From the NCBI GenBank assembly GCA_937903005.1, contig CALFNR010000183.1:58748-122747 (forward strand): 64,000 bases of DNA, written 5' to 3'. Shown one piece after another: positions 35,100 to 43,931 of the stretch. The stretch's first letter is position 1, and every line of letters begins with the position of its first letter. This DNA is from Clostridium_AI sp002297865. Its GTDB lineage: Bacteria; Bacillota; Clostridia; Lachnospirales; Lachnospiraceae. The position numbers and the translations under genes are program-made. The notes beneath the pieces were generated by a model. It saw only the letters and a program-made list of their open reading frames with translations, was not told where the DNA came from and ran no database searches.

Positions 35100-35166
35100 A
35101 AAAATATCAAAAAGTATGAAATGTACATAGTTTTCCTTTTAATTTTGATAAAAGTGATAAGGATAG

Positions 35167-35195
35167 TTGTGCAAATGAAAATTTTACGATATAAT
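35167..35195 (+). promoter_or_regulatory. Promoter of the NRPS/ABC cluster
   Basis: TTGTGC (35167-35172), 17-base spacer, TATAAT (35190-35195). It is the only good promoter seen before the seven-gene run 35251-45783. Confidence 0.65.
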
Positions 35196-35250
35196 ACAAA
35201 TCATGAATGAGTATTCATATGATAATATGTTTGAAACAAGGAGGAAACAG

Positions 35251-35949
35251 ATGTTTTTAGAAGTGTCGAATATAAAAAAGAGTTATGGACATGATTCATC
35301 TTATACGCAAGTCTTGAAGGGAGTAAGTACTTCTGTCGAGAAAGGACAAATGTGTGTCATATTAGGACCATCTGGCTCTGGTAAATCCACACTATTAAAT
35401 ATCATTGGTGGTTTGGATACAGTTGAATCAGGAAGTGTCAAAATTGATAATAATGATATAGTCGGTTATAACTCAAAAAAACTAGCGAAATACAGAAGAG
35501 ACTACTTAGGTTTTATTTTTCAGTTCTATAATCTTGTTCCTAATCTTACAGTAAAAGAAAATATTCAAACCTGTCAGTATCTTTCAAAAGATGCATTGGA
35601 TATTGATGAATTAATGGTGACCCTTGGAATAAAGGAACATGAGAATAAATTTCCTTCACAGCTATCAGGAGGACAGCAGCAGAGATGTGCAATAGCTAGA
35701 GCTTTAGTTAAAAATCCTAAACTATTGCTATGTGATGAACCAACTGGTGCTTTAGATTATGTTACATCGAAAGAAATCCTAATCCTATTGGAGGAAGTGA
35801 ATAAGAAATATGGAACTACAATGCTAATCGTTACACATAATACTGCAATCAAAGATATGGTTGATAAGGTAATTAAAATCAAAGACGGAAGGATAGCAGA
35901 AGAATACGTCAATACTAATAAAAAGAAGGCTTCTGAAATTGAATGGTAA
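35251..35949 (+). CDS. ABC transporter ATP-binding protein (LolD/MacB type), NRPS cluster
   Basis: A 232-residue ATPase energising the FtsX-type permease next to it. Motifs: GPSGSGKST (Walker A), GFIFQFYNLVPNLTVKEN (Q-loop typical of LolD/MacB/BceA), LSGGQQQRCAIARAL (signature), LLCDEPTGALD (Walker B) and TMLIVTHN (H-loop). The ATG at 35251 is six bases from AAGGAGG and is chosen over an upstream in-frame ATG. The permease gene begins 11 bases after this one. It likely exports the cluster product or gives self-protection. Confidence 0.92.
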   Translation: MFLEVSNIKKSYGHDSSYTQVLKGVSTSVEKGQMCVILGPSGSGKSTLLNIIGGLDTVESGSVKIDNNDIVGYNSKKLAKYRRDYLGFIFQFYNLVPNLTVKENIQTCQYLSKDALDIDELMVTLGIKEHENKFPSQLSGGQQQRCAIARALVKNPKLLLCDEPTGALDYVTSKEILILLEEVNKKYGTTMLIVTHNTAIKDMVDKVIKIKDGRIAEEYVNTNKKKASEIEW

Positions 35950-35960
35950 GGAGAAGATAA

Positions 35961-38774
35961 ATGATATTAAATAAACGTATTAAACGTGAACTTAAGCAAA
36001 ACTTTTTTAGATATCTAGCATTATTTCTTGTCATTCTTGTTAGTATGTACATAGTTATCAGTATGGCAGGTGGTGCTGAGACAGTTATTGTAAATGTAAG
36101 CGATGCTCAGAAAAAGAGTTGTGTAGAAGATGGACAAATAGAAGTACTTGCTCCATATTCGGAAAAAGACATTGAAGAAATAGAAAAATATACAAAAAAA
36201 TTTGAACAATGCTTTTATCTGGATTTTTCATACGATAAAGATGCAAAACTTCGAGTTTTTGAAAACCGTAAAGAAATTGACTTAGTAACTTTGGACAAAG
36301 ATGGGAAAGCACCTAGTAACAAAGATGAAATTGTACTAGAGAAGCATTTTGCAGAAGCAAATAAGCTAAAAGCAGGAGACAAGATAGAAATTGGTGGGAT
36401 AGAATTTACAATTGTAGGAACTGGTTCCTCTCCAGACTATGACTGTGTTCTTGATAATTTAACGGATATCGGTGCGACTGCTAGAACGTTTGGGACTGCA
36501 TTTGTTTCAGACAACGGCTATAAAGCTTTGAAAGAATCAGGAAAGGCGAAAAAGGCAGAAACGTATAATTACAGCTTCATACTGAATCAAAAAACAGATT
36601 ATGATGAATTCAGAGATGCACTGAATCAGATATATGTAGACAATGAATTAGTAACCAATAAATACATCAAGGAAATGATTGATGAAATAGAAGAAAAAAA
36701 GGAAGAGATAAATAGTTCTATTGATGAGCTGGCACAAGGCGGAGAAGATGTGTATGACGGCTCTATGGATATACAAGACGGTAATGATAAGGTAACCAAT
36801 GGCCTGACTGAGATTACAGAAAAGTCAGATGAAATAATACGTGGTGCCAATAAGGCTTTTGACGGCTTGCTAGATAGTTTCTCCGCTCAATTAAAGAGCA
36901 ATGGAGTACAAGTAACATTAGCACAATCCAATTATGAGTCAAAACTAAATCTGATTTTATCAAAATTGGATAAAGATAAAAATGCTAAACAGTATCAGCA
37001 GATTGTTGCTTTAAAAGCTTCTTGCGATTCCATGAAAGAATATGTAGAAGGCGTAAAGAAATATACGGAGGCAGTTGCATCTGCAAAAACGGGAAGCGAA
37101 GAACTAGGAGGGGGAATAGGAAAACTCCAAGATGGCGCTACAAAGCTAGCTAATGGAACAGAGGAAATGAAAAAGAGCATGAACCGTTTCATGGACAAGA
37201 ACATGAAAGTTGAGATTAGCAACCTTACTTATTTCCTAAAGGCAGATGATAATCCTAGAATTGGTGGTTCAGCAGATGACGTTGTAATTAATAAAGTAGG
37301 CGCACTGATAGTTGGAATTATTGTATTAATTCTTTTGGCATATATTCTGAGTGTTTTTACAGTTCATAGTATTGATGAAGAAAGTCCAGTCATCGGTGCT
37401 TTGTATTCGTTAGGTTATATGAGGAATGAGCTTATGGGACATTACCTTGTCTTGCCAATACTCGTATGTCTGGCAGGAGGAATTGCAGGTACCATAGCGG
37501 GCTATTTGGGAATTGAATCACAGGTAGCTCAGAATTATAATTATTTCTCTTACCCTGAATTAACATATAAATTCCCTATATATCTGGTGCTTTACGGAGT
37601 AATACTGCCACCAGTTGTAGCTGCAATTGTTAATGCACTGGTTATTGGTAAAAAGCTGTCTCGAGAGCCATTAAAAATGTTGAGAAGAGAACGTAAGGAA
37701 ATTACCAATAAGCAAGTAGATTTAAAGAATATTGGATTTATAACACGTTTCCGTATTCGTCTATTTTTACGAGAAATCCGTTCCAGCTTGACATTAACAG
37801 CAGGACTTTTTGTTTCGCTTCTTGTGTTAATGCTATCGGTATGCTGTTATAATGCAGTAGTTAATATTATAGATCAGACAGATAGAGATGTTAAGTTTTC
37901 ATACTTATATTATTACAAGTTCCCAGCAGATACGGCTCCAAAAGGCGGAGAAGCTTGTTATATGAAAACCTTAAAAGCTGAAACTTTAAATTATGATATG
38001 GATGTTACAGTGATGGGCTTGCCTACAAATAGTAAGTACTTTAATTTTGATATGAAAAAAGGAAAAGACATTTTATATGTTTCATCCTCTACTGCAGACA
38101 AATATGGTCTAAAAGAAAATGACGTATTTACATTAAGGGATGCTATTAATAATGTATCGTATGATTTTACTGTAAAAGAAGTCGTACAGTATGCAGTTGG
38201 TTTGTATGTATTTATGGATGTAGATAGTATGCGAGAACTATTCGATCAGGATAGTAACTACTACAATGCTGTATTATCCAAAGATAAACTGGATGTAGAA
38301 GCGGATAGATTATATTCTGTTACAACAGGTGATGAAATTAGGGAGTACTCAGAACTCTTTATGGATTTGAATAAATCAATGATTGTTTCATTAATAATAG
38401 CTTCAACCTTCTTATTTATCATTGTAATGTTCTTAATGTTGAAGATGATTATTGAAAAACAGTCTTATAATATTTCATTATTTAAGATGTTTGGATATAA
38501 CGAAAAAGAAGTTGGCAAGCTGTTCTTAGGCAGCAACTTTGTAATCGTTGCAATATCAGCTTTGATTTGTGTGCCATTAACAGAATTTATTATGAAATCA
38601 ATTTATCCAGCCTTAGTAGCCAATCGAGCAACTGGTTTTGATTTAACTTTAGATTGGAGGACCTATGTATTTGTATATGGATTAATCTTTCTGTCATATT
38701 TTATTGTAAATATAATATTAAAGAACAAGCTAAATAAGATATCTCCTAATGATGTACTGAAAAACAGAGAATAG
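35961..38774 (+). CDS. FtsX-type ABC permease with large coiled extracytoplasmic domain
   Basis: The 937-residue protein has an N-terminal helix (about 14-34), a MacB-like external domain (40-220), a long helical segment with repeated Glu/Lys/Gly patterns (about 235-400, MIDEIEEKKEEINSSIDELAQGGEDVYDG...), a first FtsX block (about 440-565), a second external domain (about 630-790) and a final FtsX block (about 800-930, ASTFLFIIVMFLMLKMIIEKQSYNISLFKMFGYNEKEVGKLFLGSNF). Both FtsX halves are in one chain, as in large mechanotransmission ABC permeases. AAGGAGAAG precedes the ATG. Genes on both sides are only a few bases away. Confidence 0.9.
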   Translation: MILNKRIKRELKQNFFRYLALFLVILVSMYIVISMAGGAETVIVNVSDAQKKSCVEDGQIEVLAPYSEKDIEEIEKYTKKFEQCFYLDFSYDKDAKLRVFENRKEIDLVTLDKDGKAPSNKDEIVLEKHFAEANKLKAGDKIEIGGIEFTIVGTGSSPDYDCVLDNLTDIGATARTFGTAFVSDNGYKALKESGKAKKAETYNYSFILNQKTDYDEFRDALNQIYVDNELVTNKYIKEMIDEIEEKKEEINSSIDELAQGGEDVYDGSMDIQDGNDKVTNGLTEITEKSDEIIRGANKAFDGLLDSFSAQLKSNGVQVTLAQSNYESKLNLILSKLDKDKNAKQYQQIVALKASCDSMKEYVEGVKKYTEAVASAKTGSEELGGGIGKLQDGATKLANGTEEMKKSMNRFMDKNMKVEISNLTYFLKADDNPRIGGSADDVVINKVGALIVGIIVLILLAYILSVFTVHSIDEESPVIGALYSLGYMRNELMGHYLVLPILVCLAGGIAGTIAGYLGIESQVAQNYNYFSYPELTYKFPIYLVLYGVILPPVVAAIVNALVIGKKLSREPLKMLRRERKEITNKQVDLKNIGFITRFRIRLFLREIRSSLTLTAGLFVSLLVLMLSVCCYNAVVNIIDQTDRDVKFSYLYYYKFPADTAPKGGEACYMKTLKAETLNYDMDVTVMGLPTNSKYFNFDMKKGKDILYVSSSTADKYGLKENDVFTLRDAINNVSYDFTVKEVVQYAVGLYVFMDVDSMRELFDQDSNYYNAVLSKDKLDVEADRLYSVTTGDEIREYSELFMDLNKSMIVSLIIASTFLFIIVMFLMLKMIIEKQSYNISLFKMFGYNEKEVGKLFLGSNFVIVAISALICVPLTEFIMKSIYPALVANRATGFDLTLDWRTYVFVYGLIFLSYFIVNIILKNKLNKISPNDVLKNRE

Positions 38775-38796
38775 TTTTTTGGAGGGAGTAAAACAA

Positions 38797-39483
38797 ATGA
38801 GAAAAAAACTAGTTATATTTCCACACGCAGGTGCAATACGAAGCAATTATCAAGTGCTGGAAGGAATATTAAAAGCTAGATTTGATGTTGTTTTCATAGA
38901 CTATGAAAAGTTATATAAGCAATACAATATAATGAATATGGACCAGCTTGTGGAACAGATTAAAATTTTATTGAAGGATATACTTGACAATGAAAAGCTG
39001 CCAGCCATTTTTTATGGACATAGCATGGGGACATATGTATTGTATGCGTTAAGCAGTTTCTTAACAGAGCGTTATGGCGTAGACAAGCTTGTTTATTCAG
39101 ATGTAAGACCGCCACAATATTATCATGCTATGGAACTAGCCAATATGGATAAGTTTCAACAAAATCAGATTTTAGAGAACCAGTATGATTTCTCTGAAGA
39201 GATTCGAGCAATCCCGCCCCTGTTTGAGTATTTCAAGGGGAGATTGCTTGAGGATCTCCTTATACTTGACACTATGGAAGATTATGTTTTTCAAAAGCCA
39301 GTCATTAGTAAAGAAACAAAAGTTTTACTTTTATATTCAGATTATTCTGCTAGTGAAAGTTTAATCGATGAATGGAACCGAAGCATTCAGACAGATGAAA
39401 AGATTAAAAGTTTTTACTTTAAAGGTGGGCATTATTATTTTGCAGAACATTCAGAAAGAACTGTAGAGTTAATTTCAAGTTAA
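38797..39483 (+). CDS. Type II thioesterase (alpha/beta hydrolase) of the NRPS cluster
   Basis: The 228-residue protein resembles the stand-alone thioesterases that clear misloaded carrier proteins: FPHAGAI near the start (oxyanion loop; usual FPxAGG), GHSMG with nucleophile Ser76, a capping region, and HYYF(A) at the end for the catalytic His (GGHYYFAEHSERT). GGAGGGAG precedes the ATG at 38797, better than an in-frame TTG six codons upstream. It is 23 bases after the permease and just before the NRPS. Confidence 0.88.
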   Translation: MRKKLVIFPHAGAIRSNYQVLEGILKARFDVVFIDYEKLYKQYNIMNMDQLVEQIKILLKDILDNEKLPAIFYGHSMGTYVLYALSSFLTERYGVDKLVYSDVRPPQYYHAMELANMDKFQQNQILENQYDFSEEIRAIPPLFEYFKGRLLEDLLILDTMEDYVFQKPVISKETKVLLLYSDYSASESLIDEWNRSIQTDEKIKSFYFKGGHYYFAEHSERTVELISS

Positions 39484-39542
39484 TAAATCAAAATTTGATT
39501 TATCAAAATACACATGATAATAGTGAGATGGGGATGAAATGT

Positions 39543-42500
39543 ATGAAGATTGAGATGACAGAGATTCAAAAGGCTTATCTTATCGGACGTGAAGATGCTT
39601 TTAGTGGAGGAGTTGGAACACATTTATATATTGAGTTGCTGTATAGTGGTGCAATCAAGACATTTACAGAAGCACTCAATAAGGTAATTGTATCACAGCC
39701 ATTTTTAAGAGCAAAAATAAGTGAGCCATATTGTTTCGAAATATTAGAACCATTCAGATACGAAATAGAAGTTTTTGAAGAGGAAGCGAATGATTCTCAA
39801 ATAATCGAAACACTTCGTTCAGAATTATCACATAAAAAGTATACTAGAGAAGATTTTCCACTGTTTACAGCCAAAGCGGTGAAAGAAAAGGAACAATATA
39901 GAATTGCATTTAGTATTGATTTAATTATTGCGGATGGTATGAGTTTGTATGAACTTATAGCTGAAATTAATGATTATATGGAGCATCCAGATAAAGTAAT
40001 TGTTGATTACGCAGAAGACTTAACATTTATGATGGATTACTATCATAAAAGTAAGAAGACAAAACGCTATGATAGAGCAAAGAAATACTATTTAGAGAAT
40101 ATTGATACTATCTATGAAGCACCAAAGTTAAATTATGTATCCAATAAAGAACGAGACGTAACATTTTCGCATAAAGAATATGAGTTAACGAAAGAATTCT
40201 ATGACAAGCTAAAAGTGAAAGCATCAGAGAATGGTTTTTCTGTTACCGATATTTTATTAAGTGTGTATGCAATGATACTAACAAAATGGTCACAGAATCC
40301 GGAAATGTCCATTAATGTTACTGCTTTTAAACGCCCTGACGGTGAAGTATATCGTCATGTTATTGGAGATTTTACAACATCCATGTTAGTACAGTCTAAT
40401 TTTGATGAAGAAAAGTCTTTTGATGAAAATGTGAAGCAGATAAAGATGAAATTATTTACGGCACTTAAATATCAGGATTTTGAAGTGACACAGATAGTGA
40501 AAGAGCTTGATATGCGTGGAAGAAGTTCTCTAATGCCAATTGTATTTACTTCCATGCTGTTTGATGAAGATTCCTTATTAGGTGAGAATTTTGTTAAAGA
40601 TTATATTATTTCACAAACACCGCAGGTTTATTTGGACTGTCAAGCAAAGAACAATGCAGGTAAACTAAGTATTACATGGGACTATCGTAATAGCAAATTT
40701 ACGAAAAAAATGATAGATAGCATGTTTGACGAATATTGCAGTTGCATAGAATATTATATTACGCAAGAAAATGACCTGGTGGAACATTACAATTCTACAG
40801 TGCAGCAGCATACAAGCAAGCTTTATGAGGAATTTAACGGACAGACTAATGCTGAACAGTGGGAGATGACGAGCTTACTTACAAGCTTTCAAAAAACAGT
40901 GAATCAATATCCTGACGAAGTATTTGCAGTAATAGACGGACAGGAGTATACCTTCAACGAGGTGAACCAGAAAGCGGTTAAACTAGCACAAAAAATAAAA
41001 GAAGCAAAGGCGAAATCGGGGAAACAAAAAACAAGAATCGCTTTTTCAGGAAACAAGAGCTTACATTCACTTGTATCTATTGTAGCAGCACAGATGACGG
41101 GAGATTCTTTCTGTGCAGTAAATGAATATTTCGGAAAAGAAAAAAGCGATGAAGTGTTGAAGTCAATTGCGGACTACATTGTGATTGAGAACTTCGAAGT
41201 AAAAGAAGTTTCGCAAGAAGTTCAGGAAATTGAACAAGAAGAATCCTACATTCTGTTTACATCAGGGACTACTGGAAAACCAAAAGGAATTGTGATAAGA
41301 GAGGATGCAGCATTAAATACTGTGTATGCCATGATTAAGATGTATGGAGTAAAGAGAGAAGATGCGTGTGCAAACATTTCAAATCTTTATTTCGATTTAT
41401 CCATATTCGATCTGTATGCATCTATGATAACAGGAATGAAAGTTTATATGGTGGATGCATATAACGTTAACTGGTTTATAGAGGGAGAATGCTATAAAAA
41501 TGTATCCATATGGAATTCAACACCTGCATTAGCAAGAGAATTTCTACTACATGATACATTTGATAAGTTACGCTGCGTCTTTATGAGTGGTGACTTTATA
41601 CAGAAAAAGCTTGTTGAGGATTTGTATAAAAAGTATGGAGAAGATTTATCCGTAACAGCCCTAGGAGGAGCCACAGAGGCATCTATTTGGTCTAACTATT
41701 TTAATTGTAAGGACTATAAAGACAAAGATTTAATTCCATATGGACATGCTCTTCCAAATCAGCAAATGTATGTGATGAAGCAGAATAGAATGTTGGCAGA
41801 GGTTGGAGTTCTTGGTGAAATCATTATAGCTGGAGATGGTTTGGCAACAGGATATCTAGATCAAAAGCAAACGGAAAATGCATTCGTTTGGAACGAACAG
41901 TTAGGAAAACGTATTTACAGAACAGGAGACTTAGGCTATCTAGGCGCAGATAATAATATTTACATTCTGGGCAGAGTAGTAGACGAAATCAAACATAATG
42001 GATATCGAATTGACTTAAGAGAAATCGAAAAATACATTATTCGTATCGATGGTGTGAAAAATGCTTTTGTATTTATTGAAAAGCTTGAAAATCAAAGAAC
42101 TCGCTTAATCTGTACTGTAGTATCCGATGAAGAAGCAATCGAACAGAAGATTCGAAAAGTATTAAGCAAACAGGTACCACATTATATGGTTCCAACAAAC
42201 TTCCTTGTAGTCGATGCAATTCCTCTTACAAGCAACGGTAAAGTGAATATGCCAGAGATTAAGAACATGTTAAACAATACACAGGATGTTTACAGCTTTT
42301 CAGAAAAAGAAAAAGAAGTAATTGAAGTATGTAAGGCGCTTATTTCAGGGGAAAACTTTAGAGAACCTAGTCATGGTGGAGATACCTTCTTTGATATGGG
42401 TGGACAGTCTCTTCAAGTAGTAGCATTGAAAGAGGAATTAGATAAGCATTTCCATACCGATATCTCCTTACAGGACTTAATGAATAATATTACAATTATA

Positions 42501-43373
42501 GGATTATGCGAACTTGTAAGTGTTAATGAAGGGGAAGAAAAGGAAAAATCCCAAGAATTAATTCTTTTAAGAAAAGGTACAAGGGAAGATAAAAATATTA
42601 TCTTTATTCATGCAGGAAGCGGAGAAATTAATATCTACTTGAACTTAAGCCGCTCCATAAGTGAAGAATATAACATTTATGGTATACGTTATGAACCAGA
42701 GGTTAAGCATTTAGCTTTATATAACTATGACTTTAGAAAGATAGCTCATCATTACTGCGACCTTGCCAAAGACATTAAAGTAGTAGATTATCTTGGCGGA
42801 TGGTGTATTGGTGGAACAATTGCATATGAAATGGCATTGCATGAACCTGATAAATATAAGGAGATTTTCATGTTTAACTCCATGGCTCCAGTATCCAACA
42901 AAGTAGTTCAAATGGGAGACAGTTTCGAAGATGAAGTTAACTTTATGAAGAACTTCTTAAGTGAAGAATTAATTCAAAGCTGTCATAATGATACAGAAAA
43001 ACTTTGGGAAAACATTGCAGAACTAATAGATAAAAATGCTGAATACCGCAAGGCAATTATTAATCTCATACCACCTGTTCTTATGAGATTATTGCCTAAA
43101 GTGGAAAACCTTAGCGGAAAGCAGCTTGTTTATTTTATTAACATGTTCCGAAGTTCCGAAAATGCGAGACATTTATATCAGTCCCATGATCATGCTGATG
43201 TAAATTGTTATTACTTCCATGCAGTAGATGAGGTAGTCGATAAGTACGAGGATTGGAAACAATATGTGTCATATTTTGAGGATTTTGCAGCATTAGGTAA
43301 TCATGTTACGATGTTCCAGGATGAAAACCTGGAGAGTCTATCGAAACAGTTTAATTCCATTTTATCAAAGTAA
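39543..43373 (+). CDS. Single-module NRPS: Cy-A(Cys)-PCP-TE
   Basis: About 1276 residues. The Cy (heterocyclization) domain (about 1-430) shows every landmark: TEIQKAYLIGR, DLIIADGMS (DxxxxD), FSVTDILLSVYAMIL, GDFT, PIVFTS and SQTPQVYLDCQ. The A domain (about 450-905) has YILFTSGTTGKPKG near 568 and NGKVNMP at its end; lining residues read by eye as D-L-F-N-F-S-A-I-W-K, close to the cysteine code (DLYNLSLIWK). A PCP follows (DMGGQSL, Ser near 953), then a TE (about 1015-1276) whose motif is GWCIGG, a Cys where Ser is normal. Expected chemistry: couple an acyl donor to Cys, close a thiazoline, release. Start chosen at the ATG nine bases after GGGG; 39534 or a TTG at 39495 are alternatives. Confidence 0.93.
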   Translation: MKIEMTEIQKAYLIGREDAFSGGVGTHLYIELLYSGAIKTFTEALNKVIVSQPFLRAKISEPYCFEILEPFRYEIEVFEEEANDSQIIETLRSELSHKKYTREDFPLFTAKAVKEKEQYRIAFSIDLIIADGMSLYELIAEINDYMEHPDKVIVDYAEDLTFMMDYYHKSKKTKRYDRAKKYYLENIDTIYEAPKLNYVSNKERDVTFSHKEYELTKEFYDKLKVKASENGFSVTDILLSVYAMILTKWSQNPEMSINVTAFKRPDGEVYRHVIGDFTTSMLVQSNFDEEKSFDENVKQIKMKLFTALKYQDFEVTQIVKELDMRGRSSLMPIVFTSMLFDEDSLLGENFVKDYIISQTPQVYLDCQAKNNAGKLSITWDYRNSKFTKKMIDSMFDEYCSCIEYYITQENDLVEHYNSTVQQHTSKLYEEFNGQTNAEQWEMTSLLTSFQKTVNQYPDEVFAVIDGQEYTFNEVNQKAVKLAQKIKEAKAKSGKQKTRIAFSGNKSLHSLVSIVAAQMTGDSFCAVNEYFGKEKSDEVLKSIADYIVIENFEVKEVSQEVQEIEQEESYILFTSGTTGKPKGIVIREDAALNTVYAMIKMYGVKREDACANISNLYFDLSIFDLYASMITGMKVYMVDAYNVNWFIEGECYKNVSIWNSTPALAREFLLHDTFDKLRCVFMSGDFIQKKLVEDLYKKYGEDLSVTALGGATEASIWSNYFNCKDYKDKDLIPYGHALPNQQMYVMKQNRMLAEVGVLGEIIIAGDGLATGYLDQKQTENAFVWNEQLGKRIYRTGDLGYLGADNNIYILGRVVDEIKHNGYRIDLREIEKYIIRIDGVKNAFVFIEKLENQRTRLICTVVSDEEAIEQKIRKVLSKQVPHYMVPTNFLVVDAIPLTSNGKVNMPEIKNMLNNTQDVYSFSEKEKEVIEVCKALISGENFREPSHGGDTFFDMGGQSLQVVALKEELDKHFHTDISLQDLMNNITIIGLCELVSVNEGEEKEKSQELILLRKGTREDKNIIFIHAGSGEINIYLNLSRSISEEYNIYGIRYEPEVKHLALYNYDFRKIAHHYCDLAKDIKVVDYLGGWCIGGTIAYEMALHEPDKYKEIFMFNSMAPVSNKVVQMGDSFEDEVNFMKNFLSEELIQSCHNDTEKLWENIAELIDKNAEYRKAIINLIPPVLMRLLPKVENLSGKQLVYFINMFRSSENARHLYQSHDHADVNCYYFHAVDEVVDKYEDWKQYVSYFEDFAALGNHVTMFQDENLESLSKQFNSILSK

Positions 43374-43379
43374 GACAAT

Positions 43380-43931
43380 ATGGAAAAAAGTATAGTTAAT
43401 GTCTTAATTCTAAGGAACTGTTTTCATTCGAAAAGTGAGCGGGACCAATACATTATCAAGTATTTGAAAAAGATATATGGAATGTCAGATGAGATACAGA
43501 TTCAATTGCACAAAGATGGTTATGGAAAACCCTATCTTACAGGATGTAATTTATTTTGTTCCATTTCTCATTCAGGCAAGTATGTTTGTGTGGCATTATT
43601 TCATAGAGAGATTGGTATCGATATAGAAGAAAAAAAACCAATCGACTTTGAGAAAATTATGAGTTATCTCTTCACAGAACAGGAAAAGCTATGTGTAAAT
43701 CACGACATTTCTAAATTTTATGATGTATGGGTAAAAAAAGAAAGCTTTTCGAAAATGCTTGGAAAAGGTTTGCTTCTTCCATTCAACAGTTTTTGTGTAG
43801 AGGAAGAAGCAGACATCATTTTAAAAAAGATAGATTTGAGTCGAGAGTATATTGGGTATCTTTGTTATGCGAAAAGTAACGAAATGGTTGATGTTAGGAT
43901 ATGGTTCACAGGAGATATGATGAATGAGTAA
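43380..43931 (+). CDS. Sfp-type 4'-phosphopantetheinyl transferase
   Basis: Converts apo carrier proteins to the holo form. The 183-residue protein has the Sfp signatures PYLTGCNLFCSISHSGKYVCVA, IGIDIEEKKPIDFEKIM (magnesium-binding Asp/Glu) and FYDVWVKKESFSKMLGKGL (WxxKEAxxK variant). It is a little shorter than Sfp. It lies seven bases after the NRPS and overlaps the next gene by eight, so it is the dedicated activator of the PCP in the NRPS and the free ACP. Confidence 0.92.
   Translation: MEKSIVNVLILRNCFHSKSERDQYIIKYLKKIYGMSDEIQIQLHKDGYGKPYLTGCNLFCSISHSGKYVCVALFHREIGIDIEEKKPIDFEKIMSYLFTEQEKLCVNHDISKFYDVWVKKESFSKMLGKGLLLPFNSFCVEEEADIILKKIDLSREYIGYLCYAKSNEMVDVRIWFTGDMMNE

Noticed and set aside
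39495..39542. Upstream TTG start for the NRPS
   Set aside because: Conserved Cy-domain sequence begins at about 39555, and the upstream codons have no ribosome binding site; an ATG near 39543 is better placed.
41492..41674. Minus-strand frame within the NRPS adenylation domain
   Set aside because: Shadow of the conserved A-domain coding sequence.
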